Source: Victivallaceae bacterium
GTDB taxonomy: Bacteria > Verrucomicrobiota > Lentisphaeria > Victivallales > Victivallaceae
NCBI GenBank assembly: GCA_028717165.1
Contig: JAQUOK010000238.1
Location: 1 to 5,803, forward strand
Direction: 5' to 3'
DNA: 5,803 nucleotides
The notes under the pieces: generated by a model
Databases searched by the model: none
What the model saw: the letters and a program-made list of their open reading frames with translations, nothing else
Told to the model about the DNA's origin: nothing
Shown: one piece after another, positions 1 through 4,048 of the stretch
Numbering within the stretch: the stretch's first letter is position 1
Layout of the letters: each line of letters begins with the position of its first letter
Program-made: the position numbers and the translations under genes

Positions 1-1
1 C

Positions 2-142
2 CTGGCGCGGAGCGAACGGCCGTGGTACGGATATGAGATCGCCGCCGCGGTAACCGGACGCGACGGACGGCTTTATTTCGGCGAGGAAGACCGCATCAGT
101 CACCTTTTCATGTATTTTCCGCCCGTCAAGAAGCGGGCCTGA
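2..142 (+). CDS. C-terminal fragment of an unidentified protein, possibly a beta-propeller blade
   Basis: Frame 2 is open from the left edge and ends at a TGA at 140-142, giving 46 residues of a protein whose N-terminus lies outside the window. The visible part includes ERPWYGYEIAAAV, then DGRLYFGEEDRISHLFMYFPP, and a basic tail ending KKRA. The pattern 'DGR-hydrophobic-Y-F-G-E-x-D-R ... H-L-F-x-Y' looks like a beta-propeller or kelch/NHL-type blade, but one blade is too little to name a family. By hand count the stretch is about 61% GC (87 of 142), and codons such as CGG, GCG, CGC and GCC are common. It is therefore more GC-rich than much of the minus-strand train, especially the glycosidase gene. 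It converges on that train and is probably a separate transcription unit. The reading frame is credible; the function is unknown. Confidence 0.6.
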   Translation: MARSERPWYGYEIAAAVTGRDGRLYFGEEDRISHLFMYFPPVKKRA

Positions 143-260
143 GGTCTTACAGATAAAAAAACTTGGAGTAATCCAACATGCGTTCAGTAGATTGGGAATG
201 TGCAATTACGGGAAGCTGAATCCATTTGGCCTACAGTCTTGAATCTGTCATTTTTTTACA

Positions 261-297
261 GGTGCGGGCATGGGGAACCAGCCCTATGCCCGCAACC
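261..297. terminator. Strong intergenic hairpin between convergent gene ends (probable terminator)
   Basis: TGCGGGCAT (263-271) is the exact reverse complement of ATGCCCGCA (286-294). The stem continues inward with GGGG (272-275) against CCCT (282-285), including one G-T pair, giving 13 bp closed by a 6-base loop AACCAG. Outside it, GG (261-262) can pair with CC (296-297) across a bulged A295. The hairpin lies about 30 bases past the stop codon of the last minus-strand gene and about 120 bases past the plus-strand stop, as expected for a terminator. Neither strand has a T-tract directly after the stem. On the minus strand the stem is followed by CCTGTAAAAAAA, and on the plus strand a T-run appears only about 26 bases later. 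It may instead be a Rho-linked 3'-end stabiliser or an intergenic repeat. Confidence 0.55.
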
Positions 298-325
298 GAC
301 AGAACTCTGAAAAAATTTCCTCTTT

Positions 326-1180
326 TTATCGCGGAATTTCAACCCATTCGTCGGGACGCTGCAATGCCATGGTCCCGGCTTCAATTAAAGCGGCTATCTC
401 CAAGGTTTCCTCTTGGGGAACCAAAGACGCGCTATTTTCAAAAAATGTAAGCATCGCGTCAACAAACTTCGGGAAATAGCCTTCCAGCTTATTCAGAACG
501 ATACTTTTATTATCCCCGAATTGAATGGAAAGATTGAACGGGTGGTTGGGAATGATGTTTATACTTGCCCGCCGCTTATCATGATATTCCATAATCATTA
601 AAATTGTTTTTTCCGTACCGCACTGTAGCACCCGTTTTACCCCGGGCCCCATCAGCATTACCAGCATTTCAAGCTGGTGGATCGCGTAGGTGGCAAAATC
701 CCCCCCGCCCTTTATTGAAGTAAAATGAATCGGACTGCCGCCGATGTCGTTCCTAAGCGCGTTTTCCAGTTCCGGCGTGAAACGCAATGCGGAACATGAC
801 ATCATCGGAGTATTATATTTCCCTGCTTTTTCAAAAAGCTTCCTGGCAACGGCTAAAGAAGGCGCAATGGGTTTATCAACATAAACCGCCTTCCCGCTGC
901 GCAAAGCCAAATCGGCAAGTTCTTCATGCATTTCGGAATTGTCCGGAGAAAGCACGACAATACAATCCGATTCATCAACAACCTGCTCAATCGAAGCCGC
1001 TTCTCTCACGCCGTTATCCCTGCACCACTGGGACAGAGGTTTTTTACCTTCTTTTTTTATCATCTCCCAGGCTAATGTGACATCAAATTTATCTTTGAAC
1101 CTTGATTCCCGAATCAGTCTCGGATAATTATTCGCGTGAAATTCGTCTATGAAATAATCGATAAAACCTATTTTTTTCAT
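326..1180 (-). CDS. Atypical Gfo/Idh/MocA-family oxidoreductase
   Basis: Encodes 284 residues and is the last gene of the minus-strand train. The family normally uses NAD(P)(H) to oxidise or reduce sugars, inositols or glycosides in the cytoplasm. Family features are a predicted beta-alpha nucleotide-binding half (residues 1 to about 125), IVVLSPDNSEMHEEL at the usual substrate-path position, YVDKPIA at 100-106 (the usual EKP motif as D102-K103-P104), and GGGDFATYAIHQLEML at 158-173, where D161 and H168 sit at the usual catalytic Asp and His positions. The canonical N-terminal GxGxxA/G is missing. The first strand instead runs into IDYFIDEFHANNYP, rich in acidic residues plus His15. At 284 residues it is shorter than most family members (about 330-390), mainly in the C-terminal half. 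The ATG at 1178-1180 is preceded by AAAGGAA (1195-1189), which overlaps the TAA of the upstream gene; the intergenic gap is 13 bases. Family assignment is secure; substrate and cofactor are unknown. Confidence 0.85.
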   Translation of the reverse strand: MKKIGFIDYFIDEFHANNYPRLIRESRFKDKFDVTLAWEMIKKEGKKPLSQWCRDNGVREAASIEQVVDESDCIVVLSPDNSEMHEELADLALRSGKAVYVDKPIAPSLAVARKLFEKAGKYNTPMMSCSALRFTPELENALRNDIGGSPIHFTSIKGGGDFATYAIHQLEMLVMLMGPGVKRVLQCGTEKTILMIMEYHDKRRASINIIPNHPFNLSIQFGDNKSIVLNKLEGYFPKFVDAMLTFFENSASLVPQEETLEIAALIEAGTMALQRPDEWVEIPR

Positions 1181-1193
1181 GATTCCAGTTCCT

Positions 1194-2147
1194 TTATCTG
1201 GGGTAAACGCTCTGAATTATTTCTACCGCCCGGAGCCCGTCTTCTGCGGTACTCGTTAAAGCATGACGGCCATTGATCGCGCCAATAAAATGCGCAATCT
1301 GTTCGGGATGGCCGGTACTGTTCTTTATTTCCACTACTTCGGTCTGCTTATCTCTGCGTCTGATTTCAATCCTCTCCGGATTTATGTAATCATAATATAT
1401 TTCACCTTTTTGTCCGACGACGCTGATGAACGCCTGACCAACACCGGCAACAAATGAGGAAATCAATGAAGCAAGCGGACCGGATTCAGCCTTTAATACA
1501 ATTATTCCCGCATCTTCAACATCAGTACTGCTGAAATATTTGTGCATAACCGCATGCTGCTCGACAACTTCCCCGAAAAAGTAACGGAACAGGTCGACGG
1601 AATGAATGCTGGTGTCAAAAAGACACCCCCCTCCGGAAACCGCCTTCCGGGTAAACCATTTGCCTTCCATTTCAAATGCCGGGCCGGCAAAAACGTTGCT
1701 GAAAAAAACCGGCGCGCCTATCGCATCCGTATCCAGCAATTCCTTTATTTTGCCGATCGCAGGCAAAAAACGATGCCGGAACGCGGTCATCAGTACTGCC
1801 CGGCTCTTTTGCGCGGCGGCAAATATCCGCCGGGCGGAATCCGTCGTATGCGCCAGCGGTTTTTCGCACAGGACATGAATCCCCCGGGCGAGCGCCGCTG
1901 CCGCTGCCTGTTCATGGGCTACGGGAGGAGAACATATACTTATCATGTCCACCTCATGCTGATCAAGCAAAGCTTCGATATTGTCATAACACCGCACGGA
2001 ATTATCTATTTGGGCGGCAAAATTCCTGGCGGCATTCAAATCTGAATCGGCAACCGCCTTAACTATAACATTATTATTTTTATACCCGGCTAAATGGGAG
2101 CGGGCAATACGGCCGCATCCTATTATTCCGGCGCTTAATGTTTTCAT
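1194..2147 (-). CDS. Gfo/Idh/MocA-family oxidoreductase (sugar or inositol dehydrogenase-like)
   Basis: Encodes 317 residues with a canonical Gfo/Idh/MocA layout. The N-terminal Rossmann domain starts AGIIGCGRIARSHL (GxGxxA at residues 10-15). Acidic ADSD (33-36) follows the second strand and probably contacts the adenosine ribose. ISICSPPVAHEQAA (69-82) is the usual conserved segment, and CEKPLA (94-99) carries the Lys of the EKP motif. The C-terminal beta-sheet domain holds SGGGCLFDTSIHSVDLFRYF (171-190), with D178 and H182 as likely catalytic residues. Length and motifs fit a functional NAD(P)-dependent dehydrogenase acting on a sugar, sugar derivative or cyclitol. The ATG at 2145-2147 has AGAGGA (2159-2154) six bases upstream, which supports this start. 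It follows the isomerase-like pair after a 118-base gap and is separated from the second oxidoreductase by 13 bases. The substrate cannot be deduced. Confidence 0.9.
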   Translation of the reverse strand: MKTLSAGIIGCGRIARSHLAGYKNNNVIVKAVADSDLNAARNFAAQIDNSVRCYDNIEALLDQHEVDMISICSPPVAHEQAAAAALARGIHVLCEKPLAHTTDSARRIFAAAQKSRAVLMTAFRHRFLPAIGKIKELLDTDAIGAPVFFSNVFAGPAFEMEGKWFTRKAVSGGGCLFDTSIHSVDLFRYFFGEVVEQHAVMHKYFSSTDVEDAGIIVLKAESGPLASLISSFVAGVGQAFISVVGQKGEIYYDYINPERIEIRRRDKQTEVVEIKNSTGHPEQIAHFIGAINGRHALTSTAEDGLRAVEIIQSVYPR

Positions 2148-2153
2148 GGAAGA

Positions 2154-2159
2154 TCCTCT
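2154..2159 (-). promoter_or_regulatory. Shine-Dalgarno of the 1194-2147 oxidoreductase
   Basis: The minus strand reads AGAGGA, six bases before the ATG at 2147-2145. It supports that start and independent ribosome loading for this gene after the long gap in the operon. Confidence 0.65.
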
Positions 2160-2242
2160 TTTTTATTATTTCCAATCACTTGTGTAACGGTAGGCTCATA
2201 ACTACGTTTCAGCTTATTTTTACCCGCAGTCGTCTTATATGT

Positions 2243-2250
2243 CCCTCCTT
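2243..2250 (-). promoter_or_regulatory. Orphan Shine-Dalgarno-like motif in the 118-base operon gap
   Basis: The minus strand reads AAGGAGGG at 2250-2243, a near-perfect anti-16S match and stronger than the one used by the next real gene. No ATG, GTG or TTG lies at a usable distance; what follows is ACATATAAG. An ATA-initiated frame would run only nine codons before TGA. A tiny ATG frame starting at 2259, seven bases after the upstream stop codon, reads through the motif for 16 codons. The motif may be a remnant of a lost start, a leader element, or chance purine-rich sequence. Its role is unassigned. Confidence 0.3.
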
Positions 2251-2265
2251 GGTTGTCATTTTTTA

Positions 2266-3099
2266 TTACAGCGCCGCCAGGTATTTCCTGCCGGCGATAA
2301 TCCCGGCCAATGGAACTTCAATGCTGAATTCCATCAGGACTGCCGCCGTGTAATTGATGTCTTGCAGCGCCGCAATTATGGATTTGATATTCAAATTACC
2401 GGCGCCCAGCGGCAAGTGGTCTTTATTCCTTGAAAAATCAAAATCGTGCAGGTGAACATGAACTATCTTTGAGGCATAGCGTTTTATCACGTTTTCAATA
2501 CTTCCATACTGGGTAAAGCCGGGCTGAGAAGACAATTCTTTTTGAGGAAAACATAAATGTCCTATGTCCAGGGTTATTCCCACATTAGTCAATTTTAAAT
2601 TCTCTATTACTTCAAACCGTTTGGGACAAAGAAAATAATCGGCGACTTCGACACCAATATCTATCTTTCTTTTCCGGGCTTCCGAGTTAATGACCGAAAG
2701 CGATTCCTCAAGGTATTTATCGACTTCCGCATCGGTAATTCCAAAATTTCTCAAGCCGCTGTGAACCGTGATGATTCCTCCGGATAATTCATTTGCCAAA
2801 TCCATTACGCAGACTATTTCCTCCACCGAAATTTTTCTTATCAGCGGATTGGGAGAAATAAGGTTGACGTCAAAAAAATGATACGGAGCATGAAAACTTA
2901 CTTTTCTGAACCCGCCGGTCGCTTTTTTCAGCTTGCCCAGAGATTTTTTCGATATTTTCCTTGCCCATACGCCGTTTGCGTAAGAGGGACTGGGACAACA
3001 TTCTATTTCCACTGTGTCAAACCCATTCGAGGATATCCACTCAATCTGTTCGAGCATGTCCTTTCCGGCGATACTGGAGGTATTAAGACCGATTAACAT
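2266..3099 (-). CDS. Xylose isomerase-like TIM-barrel protein (AP_endonuc_2; sugar isomerase/epimerase family), copy B
   Basis: Encodes 277 residues, the usual length for a single-domain AP_endonuc_2/xylose-isomerase-like TIM barrel. Characterised relatives are metal-dependent sugar or keto-sugar isomerases, epimerases or dehydratases (IolE, IolI, hydroxypyruvate isomerase, D-tagatose 3-epimerase) rather than DNA repair enzymes. In order: first strand IGLNTSSIAG, VSFHAPYHFFDVNL (67-80), GGIITVHSGL (107-116), IGVEVADYF (148-156, E151), VGITLDIGHL (173-182, D178 and H181 as DxxH), IVHVHLHDFD (212-221, H216 or a neighbouring His), DHLPLGAGNL (227-236) and VLMEFSIE (254-261, E257). E151, D178, H216 and E257 fit the family's metal-ligand set. 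The start ATG (3097-3099) lies inside the preceding gene (17-bp overlap) with AGGGAA eight bases upstream, which suggests translational coupling. The gene ends in tandem in-frame TAA TAA. It differs clearly from copy A upstream, so the two probably catalyse different steps. Confidence 0.88.
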   Translation of the reverse strand: MLIGLNTSSIAGKDMLEQIEWISSNGFDTVEIECCPSPSYANGVWARKISKKSLGKLKKATGGFRKVSFHAPYHFFDVNLISPNPLIRKISVEEIVCVMDLANELSGGIITVHSGLRNFGITDAEVDKYLEESLSVINSEARKRKIDIGVEVADYFLCPKRFEVIENLKLTNVGITLDIGHLCFPQKELSSQPGFTQYGSIENVIKRYASKIVHVHLHDFDFSRNKDHLPLGAGNLNIKSIIAALQDINYTAAVLMEFSIEVPLAGIIAGRKYLAAL

Positions 3100-4048
3100 T
3101 TTCTCGTTTCCCTGTTTTAAAAATTTGCAGCAGATACTTCACGCTTTCTGCCAGCTGATTTAACGGAACATTTCCATATGGTTCCAAAATAAAGCAGACA
3201 TCGTTTCTACCGGCATATTCCCTTAAGAAATCGAAATTTATATTACCTTGGCCCGGCGCTTTATGCTCGGTTTGAAATTTCACATATTCCCTCAGCCAGC
3301 CGGAGGTAAGGACTTTACCGAAAGACATATCGCTTATATGAAACCCGGCAAGCCGGTCGCCGTATGCCTCCAGATAGGCCCGCTGCGCGCAAAATCCGAG
3401 ATTTTCCATAGCCTGTGCATGGGAAGTGTCATGCCAATACGATAGACGGGGAGAATTCATGCTGTTCAAAAGCATTCCGATTTCAGCAAAGTCGGGAATT
3501 TCCTCGAACCAGAACCTGTTTTCAACAGTGAATTTCAGATTCGCCGCTCCCGCGAAATCCAGTAATTCGGTTAAACTCCTTTTTACGGCCTCCAGATGAG
3601 GCGCCGCGAAACGCCGCCGTTCCGTCATGAATTCCGAACGGTATTTTTCCAAATCCGTCAGTGATTCCGCCAATTCCGGGGTGTTCAGGTTCATTTCGAC
3701 TTTCCCCAGGTGAAGAACGATATATTGAGCTCCGAATTTCCCGGCGGTAACCACGCTGTTCCGCTTGACCAAATTTACCGCGGCGCGCCGTTCCGTTTCG
3801 TTTACGGCGGCAAGCGATTCGTTACAATATCCCGGCGGCCGAGGACAAACATCATGGACCCCGATAACCTTAACTTTACCTGTTGCGACAAGCCGGGAGA
3901 CCTCGCCGATAAAGCCGGAACCGGCCCGGTAACTGAGTTCCAGGTTGTTTATCCCAAGGGCTTCAAGATTTTCCATGATGTCCCGGGCACTGCTGCCGTC
4001 AGGGAACCAGTTGGAACTTAAACCGAAACGGGAAAGCGGATTTACCAT
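3083..4048 (-). CDS. Xylose isomerase-like TIM-barrel protein (AP_endonuc_2; sugar isomerase/epimerase family), copy A
   Basis: Encodes 321 residues, longer than the common 260-290 of the family. Ordered motifs are FGLSSNWFPDG (first strand), LGINNLELSY (31-40), VIGVHDVCPRPPG (61-73), FGAQYIVLHLGKVEM (105-119), FTVENRFWFEEIP (173-185, E176), LSYWHDTSHAQAMENLG (202-218, D207 and H210 as DxxH), LAGFHISDM (233-241, H237), HKAPGQGNINFDFL (262-275) and VCFILEPYG (284-292, E289). E176, D207, H237 and E289 match the Glu-Asp-His-Glu metal site of D-tagatose 3-epimerase-like enzymes, with H210 as the extra conserved His. A metal-dependent cytoplasmic sugar isomerase, epimerase or dehydratase is therefore likely; the substrate is unknown. 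The extra length lies mainly in a polar segment at about residues 119-155. The start overlaps the glycosidase stop in ATGGTAA (7 bp), and only a weak purine stretch precedes it, so translation is probably coupled. Confidence 0.87.
   Translation of the reverse strand: MVNPLSRFGLSSNWFPDGSSARDIMENLEALGINNLELSYRAGSGFIGEVSRLVATGKVKVIGVHDVCPRPPGYCNESLAAVNETERRAAVNLVKRNSVVTAGKFGAQYIVLHLGKVEMNLNTPELAESLTDLEKYRSEFMTERRRFAAPHLEAVKRSLTELLDFAGAANLKFTVENRFWFEEIPDFAEIGMLLNSMNSPRLSYWHDTSHAQAMENLGFCAQRAYLEAYGDRLAGFHISDMSFGKVLTSGWLREYVKFQTEHKAPGQGNINFDFLREYAGRNDVCFILEPYGNVPLNQLAESVKYLLQIFKTGKRENVNRS

Noticed and set aside
233..257. Possible plus-strand intrinsic terminator: ACAG/CTGT stem followed by a run of seven T's
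   Set aside because: The stem is only 4 bp with an 8-base loop, too weak to call, although the T-run is suggestive for the plus-strand gene ending at 142.
404..422. Inverted repeat GGTTTCC / GGGAACC with a 5-base loop inside the last gene
   Set aside because: It lies within coding sequence for the C-terminal part of the oxidoreductase and is too far inside the gene to end transcription. It is probably chance.
226..479. Two overlapping plus-strand frames (226-450 and 270-479) running from the spacer into the last gene
   Set aside because: They cross the intergenic hairpin and the antisense of a solid gene. One begins at a TTG, and neither product resembles a known family.
1542..2045. Plus-strand open frame of 167 codons opposite the 1194-2147 oxidoreductase
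   Set aside because: It is antisense to a gene with clear family motifs. Its translation is Arg/Pro/Gly-rich with no recognisable domain.
3710..4021. Plus-strand open frame of 103 codons opposite the 3083-4048 gene
   Set aside because: It is a shadow of a well-supported minus-strand coding gene, with no recognisable domain in its translation.
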